Assembly (NCBI GenBank): GCA_964429745.1
Contig: CAYSDI010000001.1
Span: 58,865-122,864, forward strand
Direction of reading: 5' to 3'
Length of the DNA: 64,000 bases
Source: WGOA01 sp964429745
GTDB lineage: Bacteria; Bacteroidota; Bacteroidia; Chitinophagales; BACL12
Part shown: positions 1-8,535 of the stretch, piece after piece
How positions within the stretch are numbered: the stretch's first letter is position 1
Layout: every line of letters begins with the position of its first letter
Notes under the pieces: model-generated
The model's input: only the letters and a program-made list of their open reading frames with translations
What the model was told of the DNA's origin: nothing
The model's database searches: none
Position numbers and translations under genes: made by a program

Positions 1-1
1 T

Positions 2-475
2 TTAGGCGGCTCTGGTTTCTCTACAGCATCCCTCAACAGTGACTCAGCCACCGTGTTGTTCGTGCTCTCGCCGGAATGCCCGCTTTGCCTGGACTACGCC
101 TATACCTTTAGAACGCTTGCGGCTGAATACCAGGTCCGCGGCATTCGCTTCATCGGAGTGTTTCCCGGAGAATTCTTCAGTGAATTGCAAATACGCAAGT
201 ACTGTAGCCGCTTTCGGCTTGACTTTTCCATGATCCTGGACCCGGAATACGCCCTAACACGAGCCCTAGGTGCCAACACAACGCCGGAAGCCCTGCTTTT
301 GGATGAAAACGGGCGCATTGTTTACCAGGGCGGCATCGACAATTGGGCTTACGAAGTAGGGCAAAAGCGTCTGGAACCTACCGAACACTACCTCCGCGAC
401 GCCCTGGTGGCGTTTGAAGCCGGTCAGAAGCCTCCGGTAGCCCGAACGCGACCCGTAGGCTGCCTGATTGAGTAG
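2..475 (+). CDS. Redoxin (thioredoxin-fold) protein, 5'-truncated by the window edge
   Basis: The frame is open from the first bases of the window to a TAG at 473-475, so the true start lies upstream; a GTG at 53 is the first internal start candidate. The visible 158 residues carry a thioredoxin-fold segment with the redox pair CPLC (in SPECPLCLDYAY), then a stretch typical of AhpC/TSA-like redoxins (a cis-Pro-type TTPEALLLDENG turn and IVYQGGIDN). Redoxin domains of this kind are often found beside cytochrome c/copper monooxygenase proteins in Bacteroidota and Planctomycetes, and that is the next gene here. Role: a probable extracytoplasmic thiol-disulfide or peroxide-linked protein; the substrate is unknown. 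The end of the gene contains the -33 element of the next promoter. Confidence 0.75.
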   Translation, partial: LGGSGFSTASLNSDSATVLFVLSPECPLCLDYAYTFRTLAAEYQVRGIRFIGVFPGEFFSELQIRKYCSRFRLDFSMILDPEYALTRALGANTTPEALLLDENGRIVYQGGIDNWAYEVGQKRLEPTEHYLRDALVAFEAGQKPPVARTRPVGCLIE

Positions 476-498
476 GCCCTTCGCCCGCCTTACCTTTG
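468..498 (+). promoter_or_regulatory. Bacteroidota-type promoter TTG-N20-TACCTTTG
   Basis: TTG at 468-470, a 20-base spacer and TACCTTTG at 491-498 match the sigma-ABfr -33/-7 consensus of Bacteroidota. Transcription would begin near 504-506, so the next gene can be transcribed on its own although it abuts the redoxin gene. This argues against translation starting at the TTG 468 itself. Confidence 0.6.
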
Positions 499-503
499 CG
501 GTT

Positions 504-1976
504 GTGATCCCAAACTTTTCGCTGCGAATCCGGTCTTTTTTATTTCTCGGGGGAATGGTTCTTGCCTGGAGCGGCTCTGTCTTTTTTTTGAACAGTTGTT
601 CAACAAAAACGGACGGCGATGGCGCCTCTGCTGATGCCACAAAGCAGGACAGCATTCCTGGCTTCTTCCCGGAAATCGCCACGTTAATCTACGAGAACTG
701 CACCCCTTGCCACCGCGACGGAGGAAGTGGCCCTTTTCCGATGGCGAGTTATGAAGACATCCGCAAGCGCAGCAAAATGATCAAGCTGGTCACCGGCAAA
801 CGGATCATGCCGCCCTGGCCCGCCGACCCAAACTACCGCCATTTTCTAAACGAGAAAATCCTGACCGGCGAGCAGATTGACCGCCTGGCTCGCTGGGCGG
901 ATGCCGGCGCACCAATTGGCGACACCACACAGCGCGTTTTTCCGGGGTATTACCCTTCGCAATCCAACCTGGGGGAACCGGATCTGGTGCTCCTCTTTCC
1001 ACCTTATGCCATTCCAGGCAATAGCCGCGACCAGTTCCTGCTTATGAAAATCCCGTTTCAACTGGACCACGACACGTTTGTCCGGGCCATAGAATTCATT
1101 CCGGGCGAGCGGATGCTGGTGCACCACATGAACGCCAACCTGATCAGTTATCGCGATGGCGCAAAGGCCAATGTTTACGGTGGCCAGCGCATCGTGCCGA
1201 CCAATCTCGATGCCCCGGCAGTCAATGTTCAGCGCGTCATGGACAACCTGAATGACGACGGCAGCTGGCCTGAACTTACCCGCATGGTATGCAATTACCT
1301 GCCCGGTGTACAGCACACGGCATACCCGGAGGGAATCGGCGGGTTTCGTTTGCCAAAATCCGGCGCCTTCTTTATCAATGATATGCATTATGGACCCTCT
1401 TCTGTGCCGCTGACGGACGAAAGCCGGTTCAATTTGTTTTTTGCCGAGGGTCCCCCTAAGCGGCCAACATATGAGTTTATGATGGGCACTTTTGGCGAAA
1501 GTGGCACGCCGCTCGAGCCGCCGTTGGTCGTTCCCCCAAATGCAGTGATGACCTTGCGCACCCAATTCACCCTGCCCGAAGACATTTCCCTGCTGACCAT
1601 AAACCCTCATATGCACTTGCTCGGCAAGAGCTTTCTGGCCTTTGCGCTATCCCCTGCGGGCGATACCATACCGCTCATTCACATTCCGGACTGGAATTTC
1701 CGCTGGCAATATTTTTACACGTTTGAAAAAATGTTGCCGCTGCGCAAAGGCACAACCATTTTTGTGGAAGGGGTCATGGACAATACCCCAGACAACCCGG
1801 ACAATCCTTACAACCCTCCTCAAACCGTTCGGGAGCCTACCGAAGGGTCCATGCGCACGGTCGATGAAATGCTGCAGTTCATAGTGACGTACGTTCCCTA
1901 CCAGGCAGGCGATGAAACCATCAGTCTTGAGGTGCCGCTTTTGAATGGTCCTGCCAAAGTGCGAGCGCCACAGTAG
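504..1976 (+). CDS. Lipoprotein: cytochrome c domain fused to a copper type II (PHM-like) monooxygenase
   Basis: An N-terminal signal ends in a lipobox (FFLNSC, lipid Cys about residue 32), followed by a haem-binding CTPCH (about residues 66-70) and a candidate Met axial ligand in RIMPPW. The C-terminal two thirds resembles copper type II ascorbate-dependent monooxygenases: MLVHHMN fits the CuH His-His pair, NDMHYGP the third His, and NPHMHLLG the HxH of the CuM site. Such fusions would let the haem domain feed electrons to a copper hydroxylase in the periplasm or on the cell surface; the substrate is unknown. The start is uncertain: GTG 504 lies at the predicted transcription start and gives a basic n-region (LRIR), while ATG 555 gives a short signal without positive charge. 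Confidence 0.75.
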   Translation: MIPNFSLRIRSFLFLGGMVLAWSGSVFFLNSCSTKTDGDGASADATKQDSIPGFFPEIATLIYENCTPCHRDGGSGPFPMASYEDIRKRSKMIKLVTGKRIMPPWPADPNYRHFLNEKILTGEQIDRLARWADAGAPIGDTTQRVFPGYYPSQSNLGEPDLVLLFPPYAIPGNSRDQFLLMKIPFQLDHDTFVRAIEFIPGERMLVHHMNANLISYRDGAKANVYGGQRIVPTNLDAPAVNVQRVMDNLNDDGSWPELTRMVCNYLPGVQHTAYPEGIGGFRLPKSGAFFINDMHYGPSSVPLTDESRFNLFFAEGPPKRPTYEFMMGTFGESGTPLEPPLVVPPNAVMTLRTQFTLPEDISLLTINPHMHLLGKSFLAFALSPAGDTIPLIHIPDWNFRWQYFYTFEKMLPLRKGTTIFVEGVMDNTPDNPDNPYNPPQTVREPTEGSMRTVDEMLQFIVTYVPYQAGDETISLEVPLLNGPAKVRAPQ

Positions 1977-1990
1977 CGACCTGGCTTCAG

Positions 1991-2674
1991 TTAGTCTTGG
2001 TCCTGATCTGGGTGCTCAAAAATAACCCGGAGATCATCGACGCTCAGATCGGACCCTTCCGGAATCTGCTCCACATGATCCAGAAAAGCGAGGCCCATGG
2101 CTTTGGTGCTGGTGCCTGCGGCAGCCCCAACAGAAGTCATACCAGCGACAGAACCCAAGACGGGAATCCACTTGACGGCTGAGCCCAGCAGGCTTCCCCC
2201 CGCGGTGAACAGCCCGTATCCTTTGAGCATGTGCTCGAGTATTCCCGGTTCTCCTGGCTCGGCCAGGCGTACGCCGTAGCGGTCTGCCAAATCGCGGAGC
2301 ATTTGGCTTTGGAGCCGGGCCACAAGCGCAAGGTCTATGCCGGGCAGTGGAAACATACCCTGTCGGATGGCCCGTTGCCGGTAATCCTCGACCACAAGCA
2401 GGGCTTCTTTGCGGCGGATGGATTGAAGCCCATGGGCCGCTGGCTGCACGGTTTGTGGTTCGCGGCCAGAAACCGGACGTTTCGCCGCGGCCGCTGGTGG
2501 GTTGGCGGAGGCTGGTGCGATGTCGATTGACACGGAGTCGGGTGGCGCGGGGTCAGCACCAGCCGGGTTAGTCTCAGCAGAGTCTGCCAGCGAATCAGCC
2601 AACTCGTACAACCGGCGGCGGGTGCGCTGCAGTTGGGGTTGCCCAGCTTCTGGGTTAGGGTCTTCGGGGTTCAT
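1991..2674 (-). CDS. DUF697 (YcjF-like) membrane-associated protein
   Basis: About 227 residues from the ATG at 2674. The first 90 or so are low-complexity, rich in Ala, Pro and Glu, and probably disordered. The C-terminal half has the DUF697 pattern: IPLPGIDLALVARLQ-like text (here MFPLPGIDLALVARLQSQM), then LRDLADRYGV and two small, glycine-rich hydrophobic segments that could insert in a membrane. DUF697 proteins are found with GTPases and ATPases. Here the gene follows the ParA-type ATPase by about 50 bases on the same strand, so the two are probably co-transcribed and may act together. A GTG at 2725, two bases after the parA stop, is an alternative start. Confidence 0.6.
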   Translation of the reverse strand: MNPEDPNPEAGQPQLQRTRRRLYELADSLADSAETNPAGADPAPPDSVSIDIAPASANPPAAAAKRPVSGREPQTVQPAAHGLQSIRRKEALLVVEDYRQRAIRQGMFPLPGIDLALVARLQSQMLRDLADRYGVRLAEPGEPGILEHMLKGYGLFTAGGSLLGSAVKWIPVLGSVAGMTSVGAAAGTSTKAMGLAFLDHVEQIPEGSDLSVDDLRVIFEHPDQDQD

Positions 2675-2727
2675 GGTGCAAGATTTTGCGATCATGGCAG
2701 GCGGCGGGCACGCGGGCCCTTCCACCG

Positions 2728-3672
2728 TTATTCCAACAGCGTGCGGATAACCACTTCATAGTCTAGCCGAGCCGGATGTTGGCGGTATCCGGCAAACAAG
2801 GTAGTGCGATCCTCGAGCGCTTTGCCAAACAAGCTGCTGGTCCGGATAGGCCGGGGCGCCAGGATGGCTGGGTGGTCGCGCTGGAGACGCTCCCAAGCTT
2901 GGCGAGCAATGGTTTCGCGCTGGTCATAGCGGGTCAACAAGACCGTTCTTTCCGGAGGGGTAAGATGAAACGTTTCCGCGATAGCAGCCAATTCTGAAAG
3001 GGTCAGAGCGAGACCTTTGAAGGAAAACGCGTCTGTACCTACCGGAATAATGAGGCGATGCGCCGCGCTGAGCGCCGAAATAGTGGCGGCGCCCAGCGAT
3101 GGCGGACAATCCAGCACCACCAGGTCAACGTCTTGCTGGCGCAACACGGCACACACATCTCTGACGGCATTCTTTTGAAGCGTTGGGTGCATCAATGCGC
3201 TATCCAACAAACTGTTCTCCAGCGATGACGGCAACAAAAGCAGCCCCGGCTGGATTTCGTACAAGGCACCAGGCAGATGATCGGCTGGCTTGGACCAGAG
3301 GTCGTAAAAAATGGCGTCTTCTTCGCCGGCCTCTACCCCGAGCGCCAGACTGGCCGAGGCCTGCGGGTCCAGGTCAAGAATAACCGTTCGGTAGCCAAGG
3401 CTGGCTGCACGGGTAGCAAGGGCCAGCGCAGACGTTGTTTTTCCGATGCCCCCTTTCAGGTTAGCGTGAGCGAAAATGCGGAAAGGATAGCGGCGGCCAG
3501 CGCCTTTTAAGATTCGGCGGACAGCAACCGGGTCTAAGCCTGCACGGCCACTCATCCGCGGAACGAAGTCATCCGCTTGCAATTGCGGCAGCAACTTAGC
3601 CAAAGCAAGCCCCATTTCGCGGGCCAGATCTTCGGGCTGGAGCAGGTAGAGGTAAGTGGTTTGCCCAGTCAC
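2728..3672 (-). CDS. ParA/Soj-family (MinD-type) ATPase, orphan
   Basis: 314 residues. After an N-terminal region of about 85 residues comes the deviant Walker A KGGIGKTT (about residues 93-100), with the signature Lys typical of ParA/MinD ATPases. VILDLDPQASAS (Walker A') and VVLDCPPSLG (Walker B) follow in the usual order. The family forms ATP-dependent dimers that position DNA or protein cargo. No parB-like gene or obvious parS cluster lies nearby, and the downstream partner is a DUF697 protein, so cargo other than the chromosome is plausible. The start is GTG at 3672; an ATG about 19 codons further in is possible. An intrinsic terminator on the same strand lies only about 40 bases upstream. 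Confidence 0.8.
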   Translation of the reverse strand: MTGQTTYLYLLQPEDLAREMGLALAKLLPQLQADDFVPRMSGRAGLDPVAVRRILKGAGRRYPFRIFAHANLKGGIGKTTSALALATRAASLGYRTVILDLDPQASASLALGVEAGEEDAIFYDLWSKPADHLPGALYEIQPGLLLLPSSLENSLLDSALMHPTLQKNAVRDVCAVLRQQDVDLVVLDCPPSLGAATISALSAAHRLIIPVGTDAFSFKGLALTLSELAAIAETFHLTPPERTVLLTRYDQRETIARQAWERLQRDHPAILAPRPIRTSSLFGKALEDRTTLFAGYRQHPARLDYEVVIRTLLE

Positions 3673-3711
3673 GTCTAAGTGGGGTTGTGGCGCATTGTAG
3701 CGGTGGACCTG

Positions 3712-3751
3712 CGGAAAAAAAAGGCGGGGACCTTACCGGAAAAGTCCCCGC
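3712..3751 (-). terminator. Intrinsic terminator upstream of parA (reverse strand)
   Basis: Perfect 8-bp stem GCGGGGAC/GTCCCCGC (3724-3731 with 3744-3751), followed on the reverse strand by a run of eight T (the A-run just left of 3721). It points towards parA, about 40 bases before its start codon, so it either ends an upstream transcript or works as an attenuator. Confidence 0.6.
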
Positions 3752-3844
3752 GCACGTTGTTGAGCCAGAAGAATCTTCCAAAAGGAAAACCCTTCAACCT
3801 GATGGAGTCCGCTGTCCGATCACCGGCTTGCTTTCGCTTGCCTT

Positions 3845-3944
3845 NNNNNNNNNNNNNNNNNNNNNNNNNNNNNNNNNNNNNNNNNNNNNNNNNNNNNNNN
3901 NNNNNNNNNNNNNNNNNNNNNNNNNNNNNNNNNNNNNNNNNNNN
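3845..3944. other. Assembly gap (100 N)
   Basis: Run of exactly 100 N, the conventional placeholder for a gap of unknown size, flanked by related short repeats. Confidence 0.95.
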
Positions 3945-4444
3945 TGGCTTGCCTTCGCTTGGCCTGCCTTTTGTGCGCATGTTGCGCTCCTGAAACAGAC
4001 CAACGGTGTGCGGGATTCCCTTGGTCGGCCCTGTTGTGGTTTTTCTGTCTGGCAGCATAAAGCAGCCGTCAGATCAATCTGGGGGAAGGGCTGGGTTTTG
4101 ACCTGGCAACTCCCAGTTGGAACATGAGCCAACAGCTCCGAACGGTAGGAACACCAGCAATGAAAGTCGAGCATTCACCAAGGTCAAAATTACCCTTCCC
4201 ACCCTTGTTCCGGTATCATTTTGCCCCGAAAGCTTCGCACACTTTCTCCACAATTAGCCAGCATCGGATTTTGTCTAATGGCATTTGGGAAGCATCTTTG
4301 AAGGTACCGAAAGTGGCGGCAAATGCTGATGCTAAAGGATTTTTCCCCGTTCAAACCCTTGGTTTTGGCCCGGTTTTTGCTTCTTTTGACCTACTTGCGC
4401 CCTCTATACGCTGTTAATTCTACCCATTACCTACCCTTTAACCA

Positions 4445-4822
4445 ATGAAACGCTTCAACACCCTCCTTTTCCTGTTCTTTGCCCTTTTGGGCACAAGTGC
4501 ATTTGCACAAAGCGAAGCCACCGAACAGGCAACCAAAGTGGCCAAAGAATACGCAACAGTCCTGAACTTCTCCGAGGCTCAAACTGAGCAAGCTAAAAAA
4601 GTGTTTGGCGAGCATCTTCGGACCTCACGCGAAAACTGGCAGAACACCGACGGCGAGCGCGATGCTTTTAACCTAAAGCAGCAAGCCACGTTCAAAGAAA
4701 CAGATGCCAAAGTAAAGGCTTTGTTAACCGATGAACAGTTGGAAAAATACCTGGAAAATCGCGAAGAGCTCAAGCGCAAAGCCTTGGACCGCTACGTGGG
4801 TGAATTCATCGAAAAAGAATGA
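4445..4822 (+). CDS. Small secreted helical protein (Spy/LTXXQ-like)
   Basis: 125 residues with a clear signal peptide (MKRFNTLLFLFFALLG... cleaved after AFA, about residue 21). The mature part is charged and predicted helical: LNFSEAQTEQAKKVF, then LLTDEQLEKYLENREEL. This two-block L(T/S)xxQ spacing recalls the periplasmic Spy/CpxP-like and related DUF families that bind unfolded proteins or metals, but the match is weak and the function is open. It is translationally coupled to the next gene through an ATGA overlap at 4819-4822. Confidence 0.6.
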   Translation: MKRFNTLLFLFFALLGTSAFAQSEATEQATKVAKEYATVLNFSEAQTEQAKKVFGEHLRTSRENWQNTDGERDAFNLKQQATFKETDAKVKALLTDEQLEKYLENREELKRKALDRYVGEFIEKE

Positions 4823-5442
4823 ACGCAAGCTTTTCTAAAAAGGCCCTGTCGCTTGGACTGGGCCTTTTCTTTTTTTCTTCAGGCACCCTTTTGGCCCAGT
4901 CTGCGTGGAAGTTGGAAAAGGACCAGAACGGCGTGAAAGTCTACGTGCGCACGGTGGCTAATCAGCCGATGAAGGAATCCAAAGCCATCGTTCAGTTTTC
5001 GAGTACGCCAGAGGCTGTACTCGAGGTCATTTTCGATTTTCCCCGTTATGGGGAATGGGTACCGCGGGTTATTAACGCCAGAGAAGTGGAGCGCAATGGT
5101 GACTCCGAGATCATTTCCTATTCGCTGAACGATTCGCCCTGGCCGGTCAGCGACCGCGACTTGGTGCTTCGCAACACGATCAAGCGGGCTTCCGATGGCA
5201 GTGTCACCATTCTTTTGAAGGGCCTGAGCGGAAAAGTTCCGGAAAAATCCGGAATAGTGCGCATGACCTTGTATGAAGGCTTCTACCAGATTTCTCCCAA
5301 AGGCAATGGACAGGTGGAAGTGGTTTATCAGGCCTTGTTCGACCCTGCCGGTAGTATCCCGGCCTGGATGGCCAATATGGCCGTGGTCGACACCCCTTAT
5401 GACCTTCTGATGGGGATGCGCAAGAAACTGACCGGCAAATAA
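4819..5442 (+). CDS. START-domain (SRPBCC) secreted protein
   Basis: 207 residues with an N-terminal signal peptide (cleavage after LLAQ, about residue 26). The body has the StAR-related lipid-transfer layout: WKLEKDQNGVKVYVR at the beginning, the block FDFPRYGEWVPRV, a central SYSLNDSPWPVSDRDLV, then the terminal helix with WMANMAVVDTPYDLL. START domains form a hydrophobic pocket for a lipid or other apolar ligand; here it would act in the periplasm. Overlaps the preceding secreted protein by four bases (ATGA), so the two are likely co-produced. Confidence 0.75.
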   Translation: MNASFSKKALSLGLGLFFFSSGTLLAQSAWKLEKDQNGVKVYVRTVANQPMKESKAIVQFSSTPEAVLEVIFDFPRYGEWVPRVINAREVERNGDSEIISYSLNDSPWPVSDRDLVLRNTIKRASDGSVTILLKGLSGKVPEKSGIVRMTLYEGFYQISPKGNGQVEVVYQALFDPAGSIPAWMANMAVVDTPYDLLMGMRKKLTGK

Positions 5443-5468
5443 GTCGAGACCAAAAACGCTGTCCGAGG

Positions 5469-5476
5469 TAGCTTTG
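5469..5476 (+). promoter_or_regulatory. -7 box TAGCTTTG directly before yaaA
   Basis: TAGCTTTG matches TAnnTTTG and ends five bases before the yaaA ATG. Transcription would start at or beside the start codon, giving a leaderless or nearly leaderless message. No TTG is present at -33. Confidence 0.4.
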
Positions 5477-5481
5477 CGCGC

Positions 5482-6279
5482 ATGATTGTTTTGTTGTCGC
5501 CGGCCAAACGGCTGAGCCCGGAAAGTTCGCAACCCGCGTCGCGCTATACCTTGCCTGAAAACCTGGAGCGCTCCCAGGAACTTGTGGCGCGCCTTAGAAA
5601 ATTTTCCCCCGCCAAACTAACGGAACTCATGGACATCAGTCCGGATTTGGCGCTGCTGAATCACCGCCGGTTCCAGGAGTGGAATCCAGATTTTACACCG
5701 GAGCTAGCAAAACCTGCACTCCTCAGTTTTCTCGGAGATGTGTATCAGGGGTTGGATGCCGCGTCGCTCAAGCCCGCTGATTTGGCCTGGGCTCAAAATC
5801 ACCTGCGTATACTTTCCGGTCTGCACGGGCTCTTGCGGCCTTTGGATTTAATGAAGCCTTACCGGTTGGAGATGGGCACATCACTGGCCCTTAAAAAGAC
5901 TAAAAATCTTTATGCTTACTGGGGCGAATTGCCAACACAGCAAGTCAACGCTGCGCTGCGGGAATTGGCCGGCGAAAAGCCATTGGTGCTTAACCTGGCC
6001 TCTGCGGAATACTATAAAGTCATTAAACCAGCTATGCTGGAGGCAGCCGTAATCAGCGTTGATTTCCGCGAGCTCAAAAATGGCGCTTACAAACCCATCC
6101 AGCTTTTTCTCAAGCAAGCCAGAGGCTACATGGCCCGTTGGATCATCCAAAAGAGGATTACCCGTCCGGAGCAACTAGCCGGATTTGCCGAACAAGGCTA
6201 CCAATACGACGAAGCAATGTCACGCTCGGAACGCTTGGTGTTTCTGCGAATTGGCTCAAGCACCGGGCTCAAAGGGTAG
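5482..6279 (+). CDS. yaaA: Peroxide stress protein YaaA (DUF328)
   Basis: 265 residues, full family length. It opens with the family signature MIVLLSPAKRL and keeps further conserved blocks: the central ILSGLHGLLRPLDLMKPYRLEMG, here split as ILSGLHGLLRPLDL and MKPYRLEMGT, the NLASAEYYKVI motif and a basic C-terminus. YaaA limits free iron and DNA damage during hydrogen peroxide stress in E. coli and has a DNA-binding fold. The 3' end overlaps the convergent hydrolase gene by 11 bases. Confidence 0.93.
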   Translation: MIVLLSPAKRLSPESSQPASRYTLPENLERSQELVARLRKFSPAKLTELMDISPDLALLNHRRFQEWNPDFTPELAKPALLSFLGDVYQGLDAASLKPADLAWAQNHLRILSGLHGLLRPLDLMKPYRLEMGTSLALKKTKNLYAYWGELPTQQVNAALRELAGEKPLVLNLASAEYYKVIKPAMLEAAVISVDFRELKNGAYKPIQLFLKQARGYMARWIIQKRITRPEQLAGFAEQGYQYDEAMSRSERLVFLRIGSSTGLKG

Positions 6280-7054
6280 CCAGGAACTCCCGGATCAACG
6301 CATTGACCCGATCGGGGGCCTCCAGAGCGGACATGTGTCCTACCCCATCCAGCACCTCCAGACGAGCATTGGGTATCAGGCCAGCCATCTTTATGGACTT
6401 TGAAACGGAGGTAGCCTTGTCTTCCTGGCCGGCCAGGATAAGGGTTGGACGAGCAATAGCGGTGATTTCATCCAGAACCTCCGGCCGATGAATGACTCCT
6501 TTGACGGCATTCACCACTTCTCTGGGCAAACTGTGCAGCCACCCCTTCCAATGGTCGATTACAGGTTGTTGTTCCGGGTTGTTTCGTGCAGTTTGGCTGA
6601 ACATAATGGGCAAAACGCGGGAAGTAACCGCACGTACGCCAAACAACTGCACGGCCAAAACTAAAGACCGGTAATTTTTCGAGTTCGACTCCGAATCTGC
6701 GGAAGTATTGAGCAAGACGAGCGAACGAACCAGATCAGGGCGTCGGGCCGCTACCCGCAACCCGACAAATCCGCCCATGGACAGACCAATGAAATGCACA
6801 GGGCCAGGTTGTAATTGCTCCAAAAGGGCAATTGCGTCAGCGGCCAGCAGATCCATGTCCCGCCCCCCGGATCGGCTGCTTTTGCCCTGACCCCGGTGAT
6901 CGTAGACCACGCAGCGGTAATCGCGCGAAAAATCGGCGACCTGACACGCCCACATTCCCCCGTGGAAAAGCAAGCCATGGCTAAAAAACAAGGTCTCCTC
7001 CCCCTGTCCGCTAACCTCACAGTACAAATTCGTTCCGTTAACTTCGCGCAGCAT
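6269..7054 (-). CDS. Alpha/beta hydrolase
   Basis: About 261 residues from the ATG at 7054 (a TTG at 7093 gives 13 more). Typical alpha/beta-hydrolase order: oxyanion-hole HGLLFHGGMW, VVYDHRGQGKS, nucleophile elbow GLSMGG (Ser), acid-bearing strand LILAGQEDKATS, and the catalytic His in GVGHMS near the C-terminus. The sequence resembles the 3-oxoadipate enol-lactonase/esterase branch, but the substrate cannot be told. Divergent from the transporter at 7100, with a short shared upstream region. Confidence 0.8.
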   Translation of the reverse strand: MLREVNGTNLYCEVSGQGEETLFFSHGLLFHGGMWACQVADFSRDYRCVVYDHRGQGKSSRSGGRDMDLLAADAIALLEQLQPGPVHFIGLSMGGFVGLRVAARRPDLVRSLVLLNTSADSESNSKNYRSLVLAVQLFGVRAVTSRVLPIMFSQTARNNPEQQPVIDHWKGWLHSLPREVVNAVKGVIHRPEVLDEITAIARPTLILAGQEDKATSVSKSIKMAGLIPNARLEVLDGVGHMSALEAPDRVNALIREFLATL

Positions 7055-7099
7055 AATTGTTCGGGTTTCAAATGGGTTGGCGTAAGATAACAAAACCGG

Positions 7100-8527
7100 A
7101 TGGCTGCAGAATTGCTTCCCTTTCGCAAAAAAGTGGCCTATGCCACGGGGATGCTGGGTTGGTCCTTGATGTCGGGCATCTATATGGTGATGCTAATTTA
7201 TTATTATGACCCGCCTGCCAATCAGGGTTTGATCCCGCTGATTCCCAATGTCCGTGTCTTTGGATTTGTAACCCTACTCGCGTTGGTGATGGCTGCCGGC
7301 CGCTTGTTTGATGCCATCACGGATCCTTTGATTGCCCAGTTTAGTGATCGAAGCAAAAATCCGCTGGGTAGGCGAATTCCGCTGATGAGGCTTGCGGTAA
7401 TTCCCACGGTCTTTTTCTGCGCCATGATGTATCTGCCCATGAACGACAACAGGGCAAGCACAGGAAATGTTATCTGGCTTTTGATTTCTCAATTTGGCTT
7501 TTTCCTCTTCATGACGCTGTACAACATCCCATACAATGCGCTCTTGCCAGAACTGGGGCATACCAGTCGGGAGAAATTAAAACTGGCTACATACCAGGGA
7601 ATCGCTCTTATGGTTGGCTTGATTTTAGCAGCAGCCTTTCTGCAGCTTTCCGAATACCTGGCCGAAGCATTAAATGTGGCTAAAAAAATCAAAGCTTACC
7701 AATACTCCATTTGGTTTTACACCATCATTGCTGGCATTTGCCTCGCCATTCCCGCATGGAGCATCGACGAAAAACGCTATTGCATTTCCAAACCGGCCAC
7801 GACACCTATTTATTCGGCCATTCGCCAAACCATTAAAAACCGACACTTTAAGTTTTTCCTGGTAGCTGACTTCAGCTACAATACAGCCATGGCCATCGTG
7901 TATTCCAGTTTATTGTATTACGTCACAGTGCTGTTGCTGCAACCCGATTCTTTCGGAACCATTCTCATGGGCCTGATGATCGTCGGTGCATTGTCGTTTT
8001 TAGGTTTGCTTCCCTTTTTTGTGCGCCGTTTCGGTCAAAAAAAGCTGATCAATTTTTCTTTTTTGCTGCTCGGTTTGGCATTGCTCGGGGTATTTAACTT
8101 GGGTCGCTTTCCCATAGACCTTCGAATGCAAGGCTACCTGGTCAGCGCCATGACCTGCATTCCCCTGGCCATTATGAGCATCTTGCCTTCTGCACTTCTT
8201 GCAGACATTTCTGATTTGGATGGCAAGCAAACCGGCGAACAGAAAGAAGGCCTGTTCTTTGCTGTTCGCAACCTGAGCCAAAAACTTGGGCAAACCGCAG
8301 GTATGATTGTCATCGCCATTTTGATCCAGTTTGGAAAAGACCCAGGCAATGACATGGGGGTTCGCCTTACCGGGTTGGTAGGTGTCATTCTTTGCACAGT
8401 TGCCGCGATTACCTTTGCTTTTTTCCGCGAAAAGCGGTTCTTGTTGGAAGTTGCAGCGATGGAAAAAGCTTATTACCCGGATGAATATTCTGATGCTGCG
8501 GAGATTGCCGAGCGTTTAAGCGAATAA
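7100..8527 (+). CDS. MFS transporter of the GPH (MelB-like) cation:sugar symporter family
   Basis: 475 residues with about 12 hydrophobic segments. The N-terminal part FRKKVAYATGMLGW and the cytoplasmic loop between helices 2 and 3 (DAITDPLIAQFSDRSKNPLGRR) match glycoside-pentoside-hexuronide symporters, where the Asp of ITDP binds the coupling cation. FNIPYNAL-type text (here LYNIPYNALLPELG) is also family-like. Substrate probably a sugar or glycoside. It stands alone; a large inverted repeat follows it at 8536-8657 and probably terminates transcription from both sides. Confidence 0.85.
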   Translation: MAAELLPFRKKVAYATGMLGWSLMSGIYMVMLIYYYDPPANQGLIPLIPNVRVFGFVTLLALVMAAGRLFDAITDPLIAQFSDRSKNPLGRRIPLMRLAVIPTVFFCAMMYLPMNDNRASTGNVIWLLISQFGFFLFMTLYNIPYNALLPELGHTSREKLKLATYQGIALMVGLILAAAFLQLSEYLAEALNVAKKIKAYQYSIWFYTIIAGICLAIPAWSIDEKRYCISKPATTPIYSAIRQTIKNRHFKFFLVADFSYNTAMAIVYSSLLYYVTVLLLQPDSFGTILMGLMIVGALSFLGLLPFFVRRFGQKKLINFSFLLLGLALLGVFNLGRFPIDLRMQGYLVSAMTCIPLAIMSILPSALLADISDLDGKQTGEQKEGLFFAVRNLSQKLGQTAGMIVIAILIQFGKDPGNDMGVRLTGLVGVILCTVAAITFAFFREKRFLLEVAAMEKAYYPDEYSDAAEIAERLSE

Positions 8528-8535
8528 GCGCTAGA

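Larger units (their letters stand above)
3673..4444. other. Intergenic stretch with scaffold gap and short repeats
   Basis: 772 bases between parA and the next rightward gene, including 100 N at 3845-3944. The gap is bordered on both sides by variants of a short repeat (CTTGCTTTCGCTTGCCTT on the left, CTTGCCTTCGCTTGG on the right), so the missing sequence is probably a tandem array. I see no convincing gene in either flank. The right end (4380-4444) is pyrimidine-rich and must hold the promoter of the 4445 gene, but no clear TAnnTTTG box is visible. Confidence 0.6.

Noticed and set aside
846..1616. Reverse-strand frame of 256 codons within the cytochrome/monooxygenase fusion
   Set aside because: Shadow frame; the + strand gene has clear motifs throughout.
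3675..4174. Reverse-strand frames spanning the 3845-3944 gap as a leader peptide gene for parA
   Set aside because: Only open because N are read as unknown residues; flanks are repeats and no conserved feature or start site is visible.
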